A stretch of DNA of 64,000 bases, taken from Thalassotalea euphylliae. Its GTDB lineage: Bacteria; Pseudomonadota; Gammaproteobacteria; Enterobacterales; Alteromonadaceae. The notes below the pieces were generated by a model, which saw only the letters and a program-made list of their open reading frames with translations, was not told where the DNA came from and did not search any database. This document shows, in pieces, positions 36,000 to 43,984 of the stretch. The stretch is taken from assembly GCF_003390335.1 (NCBI RefSeq), contig NZ_QUOU01000001.1:2108001-2172000 (forward strand), written 5' to 3'. The position numbers and the translations under genes are program-made. Positions within the stretch are counted from its first letter, which is position 1, and each line of letters begins with the position of its first letter.

Positions 36000-36194
36000 A
36001 TGCCTAAAATGAAAACTAACAAAGGTGCTGCAAAGCGCTTTAAGCCTACAGCTAACGGCTATAAATTCAAGCAAGCTGGTCTTCGTCACATCCTGACTAA
36101 GCGCCGTACCAAAGTTAAGCGTCACTTACGTGCTAAATGCCTAGTTGCCGCTTCTGACATCAAGTCAGTTAAGAAAATGTTACGTCACGCTTAA
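36000..36194 (+). CDS. rpmI: 50S ribosomal protein L35
   Basis: This 64-residue, very basic protein is ribosomal L35 (MPKMKTNKGAAKRFKPTANG, HILTKRRTKVKRHLR). GGAG lies nine bases before the ATG. The 156-base gap from infC may hold the L20-binding autoregulatory leader known in related bacteria, but I could not draw the pseudoknot. It is followed by rplT after 16 bases. Confidence 0.97.
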   Translation: MPKMKTNKGAAKRFKPTANGYKFKQAGLRHILTKRRTKVKRHLRAKCLVAASDIKSVKKMLRHA

Positions 36195-36210
36195 TAGGAG
36201 AACTTAGACA

Positions 36211-36570
36211 ATGGCAAGAGTAAAACGTGGTGTTGTAGCACGCCGTTCTCACAAAAAAGTTTTAAAGCAAGCTAAAGGTTACTACGGTGCTCGTAGTCGC
36301 GTATATCGCGTTGCTTTCCAAGCGGTAACTAAAGCTGGCCAATACGCATACCGTGACCGTCGTCAACGTAAGCGTCAATTCCGTCAACTTTGGATTGCGC
36401 GTATCAACGCTGCATCTCGTCAAAATGGTTTATCTTACAGCCGTTTCATCAACGGTTTGAAGAAAGCTTCTATCGAGATTGATCGTAAGATCTTAGCAGA
36501 CATCGCTGTATACGATAAAGCTGCTTTCACTGTTCTAGTAGAAAAAGCAAACGCAGCATTAGCTGCATAA
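36211..36570 (+). CDS. rplT: 50S ribosomal protein L20
   Basis: This 119-residue basic protein is L20 (MARVKRGVVARRSHKKVLKQ, YGARSRVYRVAFQAV, YRDRRQRKRQFRQLWIARINAA). It is needed for 50S assembly and in relatives represses the rpmI-rplT mRNA. It ends the operon, with a strong terminator 30 bases downstream. Confidence 0.98.
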   Translation: MARVKRGVVARRSHKKVLKQAKGYYGARSRVYRVAFQAVTKAGQYAYRDRRQRKRQFRQLWIARINAASRQNGLSYSRFINGLKKASIEIDRKILADIAVYDKAAFTVLVEKANAALAA

Positions 36571-36598
36571 GCTTGACTATTTGAATAGTTGAAACACA

Positions 36599-36627
36599 AA
36601 AAAGGACGCACTAGCGTCCTTTTTTAT
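36599..36627 (+). terminator. Intrinsic terminator after rplT
   Basis: AAAAGGACGC and GCGTCCTTTT form a perfect stem around ACTA, followed by T residues. Confidence 0.92.
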
Positions 36628-36726
36628 TAGCTAACATTTATTAGTTAACAAAAGCCTAAAGAAATTATTATTGTGCTTTCACACGCTGAAATCAGACTAA
36701 TAGATTCTTTAAAGGAAAGTATAAGC

Positions 36727-37830
36727 ATGAGTCTTGCTGATCAAGTTTTGGCGGTAAATGATGATTTACCCATCCGCACTGATAAACCTGTTCACAGTGG
36801 TAAAGTTCGTAGCGTTTATTGGTTAACTCAAGCAGATAGCCGCCGTTTAATCGAAGAAAAAGGATACGACGTACCTGCCGATACACCATTAGCTATAATG
36901 GTGATCAGCGATCGCATTTCAGCCTTTGACTGTATTTGGACAGGCGAGGGTGGCATGCGCGGTGTACCGGGTAAGGGCGCAGCTCTCAATGCGGTTTCAA
37001 ACCATTGGTTTAAGCTGTTTAAAGAGCAAGGCTTAGCGGATAGTCACATTCTTGATATTCCTCATCCCTTTGTATGGATTGTACAAAAAGCACAACCTGT
37101 GATGATTGAGGCAATCTGTCGTCAATATATTACGGGGTCAATGTGGCGCGCCTACGAAAAAGGCGAACGTGAGTTTTGCGGTATTGAATTACCAGCGGAC
37201 TTAGGTAAAGACAGTAAATTACCAGAGCTGCTACAAACGCCATCAACGAAAGGTATTTTAACAGGGATACCTGATGTACCAGAAGCAGATGATGTCAACA
37301 TTACCCGTAAAAACATTGTCGACAATTTCGAAGCGTTTAATTTTAAGTCGGTTGATGATATTGCCTTGTATGAAAAGCTACTGACACAAGGCTTTGATGT
37401 GATTTCAGAGGCGCTTGCTAAGCTTGACCAAATTTTTGTCGATACTAAATTTGAATTTGGCTATGTCAAAGACAAAGCCGGTAACGACAAGCTGATTTAT
37501 ATGGATGAAGTGGGCACACCAGACTCATCACGCATTTGGGATGGTGAACAATACCGCGCGGGTAACGTGGTTGAAAACTCAAAAGAAGGGTTCCGTCAAC
37601 TCTTACTGAATCACTTTCCAGAGCCTGATATTTTGTTAAATAAAGCGCGCATGAGTGAGCGCACCGCACTGGCCAAAGACAACGAGTTACCAGCCCAAGT
37701 GTTAATGCAAGTATCGAAAACTTACACGGATATCGCTGAGAAAATTACCGGCCAAAAAATAGAGCTAAGTGATAACCCCAAAGCAGAAATTATTGATATT
37801 TTAAAACGCGAATATCAGCTGGTTGATTAA
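36727..37830 (+). CDS. purC: SAICAR synthase
   Basis: This 367-residue enzyme joins CAIR and aspartate with ATP in purine synthesis. Motifs are HSGKVRSVYWL, MVISDRISAFDCIW, EAICRQYITGSMWRAYEKGER, DTKFEFGYV and MDEVGTPDSSRIW. At about 367 residues it is the long form seen in many marine gammaproteobacteria, longer than the 237-residue E. coli enzyme. The ATG at 36727 follows AAAGGAAAG; an earlier in-frame start at 36673 is less likely. Confidence 0.95.
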   Translation: MSLADQVLAVNDDLPIRTDKPVHSGKVRSVYWLTQADSRRLIEEKGYDVPADTPLAIMVISDRISAFDCIWTGEGGMRGVPGKGAALNAVSNHWFKLFKEQGLADSHILDIPHPFVWIVQKAQPVMIEAICRQYITGSMWRAYEKGEREFCGIELPADLGKDSKLPELLQTPSTKGILTGIPDVPEADDVNITRKNIVDNFEAFNFKSVDDIALYEKLLTQGFDVISEALAKLDQIFVDTKFEFGYVKDKAGNDKLIYMDEVGTPDSSRIWDGEQYRAGNVVENSKEGFRQLLLNHFPEPDILLNKARMSERTALAKDNELPAQVLMQVSKTYTDIAEKITGQKIELSDNPKAEIIDILKREYQLVD

Positions 37831-38013
37831 CACCGCATCACTGGTTTTGGCCGTTGAGTTGCTTGAAAAAAGCGCACAATGGCCACAGCCAAGATATGCT
37901 TTTAACAATTAATCCCTTATTGACATATAAACATTGCGAGATTGGTTTTATTGAGCTAATTTCTCATAAATTGTATTCCCCTATTAAGCAGTACGACAAA
38001 GGAATTTGCATAT

Positions 38014-39774
38014 ATGGCAACTAAAAGCGCTAGTACCCAAGATCTTGAATATCAACACCTAGTCGCAAAGGTCGATGCCTTAAACAAGGTACAGGCCGTT
38101 ATCGAATTTAACTTAGATGGCACAATTATTACTGCCAATGATAACTTTCTAAATACCATGGGGTATAGCTTGGAAGAAATCGTCGGTAAGCATCACAGTA
38201 TGTTTGCGGTGCCTGGTCAAGCTGAGTCGCCAGAATATAAAGCGTTTTGGCAGAAACTAAACCAAGGTGAATTTGAAATGGGTGAATATCAGCGCCTTGG
38301 TAAAGACGGTAAGGAAGTGTGGATTCAAGCGTCATATAACCCGGTATTTGACGAAGACGGCAAGCCAACAGGTGTTATTAAGTTCGCGACTGATGTTACC
38401 GCGCAAAAATTAGCTGCGGCGAACTACCAAGGTCAGATTGATGCGATCAGTAAGTCACAAGCGGTGATTGAATTTAACCTTGATGGCACCATCATTACCG
38501 CCAATGACAATTTTCTAGCCACCATGGGCTACTCGTTAAGTGAAATTAAAGGTAAGCATCACAGTATGTTTGCTGAGCCTGAGTTAGCTCGAAGCGCTGA
38601 ATATCAAGAGTTTTGGCAAAAATTGAACAAAGGCGAATTTGATTCTGGCGAATATCTTCGCTTAGGTAAATTCGGTAAAGAAGTCTGGATCCAAGCATCA
38701 TACAACCCAATTCTTGATTTCAGTGGCAAACCATACAAAGTGGTAAAATACGCAACAGATATTACCCAGCGTAAACAAGCCATTTCTGAAATCAAAGAAA
38801 CCATCATGTCATTGTCTCAAGGCGATCTCACTAATCGTATTGACGCTGATTTAGGTGCTGAATTTTCAGTGCTCGGCGATTCTATGAATTCGTTACTTGA
38901 TCACTTAAACGAAATGATGAGCACTATTCGCGACGCTGCGGATCACGTGTTCCATTCTTCGCGCGAACTGGCTGTTGGTAACGGCGAATTAAGTCAGCGC
39001 ACTGAATCACAAGCAGCAAGCCTTGAAGAAACAGCCTCTGCGATGGAGCAGCTGACTTCTACCGTACAGCAGAATGCGAATAATGCGACTGAAGCAACCA
39101 AACTTTCTACTGCGGCGATGAGTAAAGCGAGTGATGGTGGCGATGTTGTGAATAACGCGATTACTGCTATGCAGGCTATCGAAAAGTCGAGCAAGAAAAT
39201 TTCTGACATCATTGGTGTTATTGATGAAATTGCCTTCCAAACAAACCTACTTGCACTAAACGCCGCTGTTGAAGCCGCGCGCGCAGGCGAGCAAGGGCGC
39301 GGTTTTGCCGTTGTTGCCAGTGAAGTGCGTAACTTAGCGCAGCGCAGTGCTTCAGCGGCGAAGGAAATTAAAGGCCTAATTAATGATAGCGTTGATGCCG
39401 TAAACCAAGGTAGTAAGTTGGTTGATGATACGGGCAAGACATTTAGCGATGTTATTGGTGCGGTAAAAGAAGTGGTCACCATGATCTCTGATATTGATTC
39501 AGCGAGTCGTGAGCAAGCCGTGGGCATTAGCGAAGTGAGTAATGCGGTTTCGCAAATGGATTCAATGACACAGCAAAATGCGGCGTTAGTTGAAGAAGCA
39601 ACGGCAGCCAGTCGCTCAATGGAAGAACAAGCACAGAACTTACTTGAGCAAGTCTCAAATTTTGAAACTGATGATGCTCAACAACCTGTAGTTGCGGCTC
39701 GTGTACCAGCACCACGACCAAAACCCGCAACGAGAGTGCGCCCAGCGGTTGTTAACGAATGGCAAGATTTCTAG
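38014..39774 (+). CDS. Soluble chemoreceptor with two tandem PAS domains
   Basis: This 586-residue methyl-accepting chemotaxis protein has no membrane segment. Two PAS domains (about 22-135 and 145-255) are near repeats of each other: both contain VIEFNLDGTIITANDNFL, MGYS, GKHHSMF and EVWIQASYNP. A short HAMP-like linker and the MCP signalling domain follow (hairpin tip DEIAFQTNLLALNAAVEAARAGEQGRGFAVVA). The C-terminal tail NEWQDF resembles a CheR-binding pentapeptide. A cytoplasmic location and PAS sensing of redox or a cofactor are inferred. Its terminator is at 39833. Confidence 0.92.
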   Translation: MATKSASTQDLEYQHLVAKVDALNKVQAVIEFNLDGTIITANDNFLNTMGYSLEEIVGKHHSMFAVPGQAESPEYKAFWQKLNQGEFEMGEYQRLGKDGKEVWIQASYNPVFDEDGKPTGVIKFATDVTAQKLAAANYQGQIDAISKSQAVIEFNLDGTIITANDNFLATMGYSLSEIKGKHHSMFAEPELARSAEYQEFWQKLNKGEFDSGEYLRLGKFGKEVWIQASYNPILDFSGKPYKVVKYATDITQRKQAISEIKETIMSLSQGDLTNRIDADLGAEFSVLGDSMNSLLDHLNEMMSTIRDAADHVFHSSRELAVGNGELSQRTESQAASLEETASAMEQLTSTVQQNANNATEATKLSTAAMSKASDGGDVVNNAITAMQAIEKSSKKISDIIGVIDEIAFQTNLLALNAAVEAARAGEQGRGFAVVASEVRNLAQRSASAAKEIKGLINDSVDAVNQGSKLVDDTGKTFSDVIGAVKEVVTMISDIDSASREQAVGISEVSNAVSQMDSMTQQNAALVEEATAASRSMEEQAQNLLEQVSNFETDDAQQPVVAARVPAPRPKPATRVRPAVVNEWQDF

Positions 39775-39832
39775 CCTTTGTTATCTCGCATCAGTTATGC
39801 GCCCACTGCAATAACTGGTACCAATAGGCAAC

Positions 39833-39863
39833 AAAAAACCACCTTAAATTAAGGTGGTTTTTT
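39833..39863. terminator. Bidirectional terminator between chemoreceptor and GNAT gene
   Basis: AAAAAACCACCTTAA and TTAAGGTGGTTTTTT form a near-perfect palindrome with A and T runs at either side, placed between convergent genes. Confidence 0.88.
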
Positions 39864-39940
39864 ATGTGGTGTTAACTTGGTTTTTTATCGTACAGATTTG
39901 AGTTTATTGAGCTTTTGGCTAATCGCTAGGGCAAATAAAC

Positions 39941-40576
39941 TTAACTTGCTGTCAATAAATGTGGTGAAGCAACGAGCAGCTCATAGGGCAATGGCTCAGC
40001 AAGTAATGCTTCATCTATCGTTAGCTTGATAAAACCTTGCTTTTCGAAATAGCCAGCAATGTTTTGGCTTGATGCGGAATCACGGGTTAAGTCCATCGCT
40101 TGGTAATAGTCTTTATCTTCTTCCAGCTCACAAGCTTGTGGGTCGATAAAGTAATGCATAGGCATCGCCATTAACCAAAACGATTGTGCTTTGGGATATT
40201 CTTTTGCAAGTTGCGCAAGTATTGTATTACCAAGGTTATTACCTTGATAACTCGGTAACACACTGAACGCTTCTATCATAATGTGTTGCGTGGCTTTTTT
40301 GCTTTCTTGCTTTACCGCCAGCTGCTCGCTTAACTCACTATTAACGTTGTGACCTTTAAAGTAAAGGTGAAGTGGCAGTTCCCAATCTGTCGCGCCAAGC
40401 TGCTCTAACGCTTCATAGCTTTGCTTGGCATTTCGATTTTTATTGATTGTTAACAGCTCCAGCTCCACTTTGGCAATCAACTGTTCACCGTCATAAACGT
40501 TTAGCTCTTGGTAAAGCTGCCATTCAAAATTAGTTTTAATCTCTGCTGTTTGAAAAGAAAAGGTATATTCAGTCAT
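39941..40576 (-). CDS. GNAT-like acetyltransferase
   Basis: This 211-residue protein shows the acetyl-CoA binding segment of the GNAT fold (IMIEAFSVLPSYQGNNLGNTILAQLAKEY). A C-terminal FEKQGFIKL strand is typical of the final GNAT beta-alpha unit. The substrate is unknown. It ends 18 bases after the stop of the DUF1456 gene on the same strand, so the two are probably cotranscribed. Confidence 0.7.
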   Translation of the reverse strand: MTEYTFSFQTAEIKTNFEWQLYQELNVYDGEQLIAKVELELLTINKNRNAKQSYEALEQLGATDWELPLHLYFKGHNVNSELSEQLAVKQESKKATQHIMIEAFSVLPSYQGNNLGNTILAQLAKEYPKAQSFWLMAMPMHYFIDPQACELEEDKDYYQAMDLTRDSASSQNIAGYFEKQGFIKLTIDEALLAEPLPYELLVASPHLLTAS

Positions 40577-40594
40577 TAAATTAGCCCGTTTGTG

Positions 40595-41257
40595 CTATTT
40601 ATCAGTGGTTCCCCAGATTTGCTCTGGTTTAAGTTTTAATGTGTTGCCGCTTTTGGGCGTGCTTTTCGCCTTTGCGTTAGGGTTGACGTAAACTTTGCTT
40701 TTGTTGGGTCGCGCCCCTTGGGTTGTTTGCTTTTTAACTGGGCTTTTTACCTGACTTTTGACCGTTGATTCTGCATTGTCGCCAGCTGGCGATGCTTTTA
40801 TTGGTCGATGGTGTTGTTGTAGGGCGGTTAATAAGTTTCGCACGATTTGATCTTTACACTGGCGATAGTGCTTGTGATCTGGCTTTCGAAAGAAGGCACT
40901 CAACTCTGCTTTACCGAGATTAAAATCAACTTTTTTAAGTAAGGATAGAATATCATCCGCTTTTAACGACAAAGCGATTTTTATCTTGTTTAAGATAAGA
41001 TTATTGGTTAGCTGCTTTTCATTGACAGGAAGTTGACCATCTTTCTTACCGCGATTTTTAACGATCCAACCATTGAGAAAGGCGGCCAACTTTTGATCGG
41101 GCAAATTTACCTGGTCTTTGTCATCGTCCTTTTTCAACCAATTGACCACCTGCTCTGTGGTAACCCCAACATCCGCCAAGGCAAATAGGTCGCAAAGCTG
41201 CTTGTCGGTGTAGTTAAAAGTGAAACGCAGCCTGCGCAGAATGTCGTTATTGGTCAC
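40595..41257 (-). CDS. DUF1456 (YehS-like) protein
   Basis: This 220-residue protein has two copies of the DUF1456 unit. The first is NNDILRRLRFTFNYTDKQLCDLFALADVGVTTEQV; the second is NNLILNKIKIALSLKADDILSLLKKVDFNLGKAEL, with FLNGWIV and FFRKPDHKHYRQCKDQIVRNLLTAL. A basic, Pro/Lys-rich tail follows. The family is conserved in gammaproteobacteria with no defined role. It lies upstream of the GNAT gene. Confidence 0.88.
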   Translation of the reverse strand: MTNNDILRRLRFTFNYTDKQLCDLFALADVGVTTEQVVNWLKKDDDKDQVNLPDQKLAAFLNGWIVKNRGKKDGQLPVNEKQLTNNLILNKIKIALSLKADDILSLLKKVDFNLGKAELSAFFRKPDHKHYRQCKDQIVRNLLTALQQHHRPIKASPAGDNAESTVKSQVKSPVKKQTTQGARPNKSKVYVNPNAKAKSTPKSGNTLKLKPEQIWGTTDK

Positions 41258-41334
41258 TGATTAATCTCATGCAAAAAATAAAGCGCGATTTTAGCATGAA
41301 ATAAGTGTTAGGTGTTGGCTGGTTTTTTAAGGTA

Positions 41335-42039
41335 TTAACTTACGGCGTTATTAGCGGCAAAATCACAGTAAAGTTGGTTGATACAAGTATCGCATTTGGC
41401 TTTCAAGCATCTTGATAACATGTCTTGGTTTACAAACACCTTTTTAACGCAAAACGAAATGCCTTCCACTAAGTGAGTGTGGTTGAAAATAGGGAGTAAG
41501 GTACATTGATAAATATGCGTATTGTGAAATGTACTGAGGTAAAAATCATCAACAGTTAGCTGTTTCAGTAATTTAAGGGCATGTAATTTGATGCGTTTAA
41601 GCTGCGGGAGATAGACGTGCTGACCGATATCATGAAAGCTATCAATCATCGGCGCTTTCGGGTTTAAAACCGAACTGGTGTTGTAGCAAGTAATTTTTCC
41701 ATTATTAAAATGATAGGCGCCGACGAGCACATCAAGTTTGTCTAAGTGGCGTTTAGTGTCATCAAAGGCGTGATTGTCGATCACTTTAATAAACGCGCTT
41801 TTTTCCTTTACTTCATTGTTGTCGCGGGTAATAAAGGGCTTTACGCCGTAGCGCAGCCAATCTTCGTCGACTGCTAAGCTGCGAGCCAACTTAGTGATAG
41901 ATTGCGGGCTGATATGATCAGTGGCTAACCATTTATATATAGACTGGCGACTAATATTGGTTAATCGAGACAGCTCAGAAATGGACATTTTTCTGCGCTT
42001 GAGCAGCTTTTTTAAGCGAGAAGAAAACTTATGTCCCAT
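41335..42039 (-). CDS. XRE-type HTH regulator with C-terminal cysteine cluster
   Basis: This 234-residue protein has an N-terminal helix-turn-helix (SRLKKLLKRRKMSISELSRLTNISRQSIYKWL, residues 6-38) followed by a domain of about 150 residues that could be PAS-like. The C terminus carries four cysteines in the spacing C-x4-C-x2-C-x5-C (CLKAKCDTCINQLYC), which could bind an iron-sulfur cluster or zinc. It is divergent from the membrane chemoreceptor at 42251 with about 210 bases between the starts, so it may control that gene. Ligand and target are inferred. Confidence 0.75.
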   Translation of the reverse strand: MGHKFSSRLKKLLKRRKMSISELSRLTNISRQSIYKWLATDHISPQSITKLARSLAVDEDWLRYGVKPFITRDNNEVKEKSAFIKVIDNHAFDDTKRHLDKLDVLVGAYHFNNGKITCYNTSSVLNPKAPMIDSFHDIGQHVYLPQLKRIKLHALKLLKQLTVDDFYLSTFHNTHIYQCTLLPIFNHTHLVEGISFCVKKVFVNQDMLSRCLKAKCDTCINQLYCDFAANNAVS

Positions 42040-42250
42040 TAACGGCAGGTAAAAAATTCAAACAGGCGTTTATATTACCGAGTTCGTTATGCAAACAATT
42101 GATCTAAATCAAATCCCCCTCGCGACACTTACCATGTATAAGAGAATTTCTCGGTTTACTTGTCAACTGTCAATCTGTAGTTGACACAATTTATCATATT
42201 TGACCCCAGCTGATTTAGTTTACAAGCTAACCATCACTTCTTCACAGTTA

Positions 42251-43813
42251 ATGGTAGTTGAAAGGATGTCACGCGAAGTAAAGTTACACCATGATGATGT
42301 GTTAATTTCGGTTACCGACAAATCTAGCCATATTAAATATGCCAATGATAAATTTTGCAAAACAGCAGGCTACACAAGCGATGAGTTAATTAACCAAGCG
42401 CACAATATCGTTCGCCATCCAGACATGCCAAAACAGGCGTTTGCCAATATGTGGCAGTTTATTCAAGCAGGGCAATCATGGATGGGGCCGGTTAAAAATC
42501 GTTGTAAAACCGGTGATTTTTATTGGGTAAATGCGTTTGTCACGCCGATCAAGGATGCACAAGGTAATATCGTTGAATATCAATCGATTCGCACTCAGCC
42601 TGATCGCGATGTGATAGCTCGCGCAGAGCACATGTATCAACAATTAAAACAGGAAAAACTGCCCGCCAAATTAAAGATATGTACGGATGCAACACGCTGG
42701 GTGCAACTGTTACTCTCCCTAATTCTTCTCTACACCCTAGCACTACCAGCACTTTATCCCAGCCTGATAATGGCCATGCTGCCACTAGTTGCTTTGGTGG
42801 TAGTCTGCTTAGGATTATTCTCGTATTGGCGTGTAAAGTATCGTGCTATGGTCAAAGAGACCAAATCGGTTTACGACAACCCGCTGATGAACTATTTGTA
42901 CTCTGGCTCTACGGACGATATCGGCTCAGTGATTCTTGCCCTTAAAATGCGCAAAGCAGAGCTTAACGCGGTTGTTGGGCGCGTATGTGACGTTTCAACT
43001 AAAGTCACCCAAGCGGCCAATGATTGTCATGAGTTTGGGCAACAAGCATCCAGCGTATGTAGCGAGCAGCGACACGAAACATCCCATGTATCACAAGCGA
43101 TCAGAGAACTGTCTGACACCATTAACCATATTTCCAGCAATGTGAAGCAGGGCAACAGCGCAACTGCGCAAGGTATCGAATTATCTGAGCTGAGCCAAAC
43201 GACAGTAACGGATATGCTAACGTCGATTGACAACCTCTCTCAGCACCTTGATCGTGTGGGTACAACGATTGAGCGACTTGTACAGGGGACGAATGCGATC
43301 GAGTCGGCCTTAGTCGAAATCAGCAGCATTGCTGAGCAAACAAATTTATTGGCACTAAATGCGGCAATTGAAGCGGCGCGAGCGGGTGAGCAAGGTCGCG
43401 GCTTCTCCGTTGTAGCAGAAGAGGTCAGGGCATTGGCGATTCGCACCCAGTCGTCAACCAAAGAAATCAATGAAATCCTCGCCGAAATCCAGACTCAATC
43501 GAATGAGGTGATAACTGAGATGAGTCATAGCGGTGAGCTTTCTTCCGGTTGTGTTGCGTTAGCGAAAGAAACCCAGCTAGCACTAACAGAAATCAACACT
43601 GAGGTGAAGCGGCTGGCAAGCCAAAGCACCAATATTTCACTGAATGTTGAGCAACAAGCCGTTGTTGCTGAGCAGATTAGCCAAAACATTGAAATCATCA
43701 GTGCGATGACAACAGAAAGTGAAAGTCACAGTCACAGTGCAAGCGAATTAAGTCATAGTTTGCTGCAAAGAATTAGTGATCAGCAGCGCTTAGTCGCACA
43801 GTTTTTAAGATAA
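42251..43813 (+). CDS. Aer-like PAS chemoreceptor with membrane anchor
   Basis: This receptor of about 520 residues starts with an Aer-type PAS domain (LISVTDKSSHIKYAN, TAGYTSDELINQAHNIVRHPDMPKQAF, GDFYWVNAFVTPI). Two close membrane helices follow (about 150-195, LLSLILLYTLALPALYPSLIMAML), then a MCP signalling domain (LVEISSIAEQTNLLALNAAIEAARAGEQGRG). Aer-type PAS domains bind FAD and sense redox or oxygen. The start is uncertain: I chose ATG 42251, while ATG 42266 and TTG 42200 are in frame, none with a clear ribosome binding site. Confidence 0.9.
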   Translation: MVVERMSREVKLHHDDVLISVTDKSSHIKYANDKFCKTAGYTSDELINQAHNIVRHPDMPKQAFANMWQFIQAGQSWMGPVKNRCKTGDFYWVNAFVTPIKDAQGNIVEYQSIRTQPDRDVIARAEHMYQQLKQEKLPAKLKICTDATRWVQLLLSLILLYTLALPALYPSLIMAMLPLVALVVVCLGLFSYWRVKYRAMVKETKSVYDNPLMNYLYSGSTDDIGSVILALKMRKAELNAVVGRVCDVSTKVTQAANDCHEFGQQASSVCSEQRHETSHVSQAIRELSDTINHISSNVKQGNSATAQGIELSELSQTTVTDMLTSIDNLSQHLDRVGTTIERLVQGTNAIESALVEISSIAEQTNLLALNAAIEAARAGEQGRGFSVVAEEVRALAIRTQSSTKEINEILAEIQTQSNEVITEMSHSGELSSGCVALAKETQLALTEINTEVKRLASQSTNISLNVEQQAVVAEQISQNIEIISAMTTESESHSHSASELSHSLLQRISDQQRLVAQFLR

Positions 43814-43984
43814 GTCCTAATACTAGGCTTAACCAAAGCCCTAATACCGGGCCTTACAAAAGCCCAAGGCAATAACAGGAAGTAATTATATAGTGTGAGT
43901 AAGTCATTCATAGCAAAAGTTGTTAGCGCAGGATTTTGCCGAGAATTATTCACAAAAATGGAAAGGTTAAAGCAAAGGTAATCC

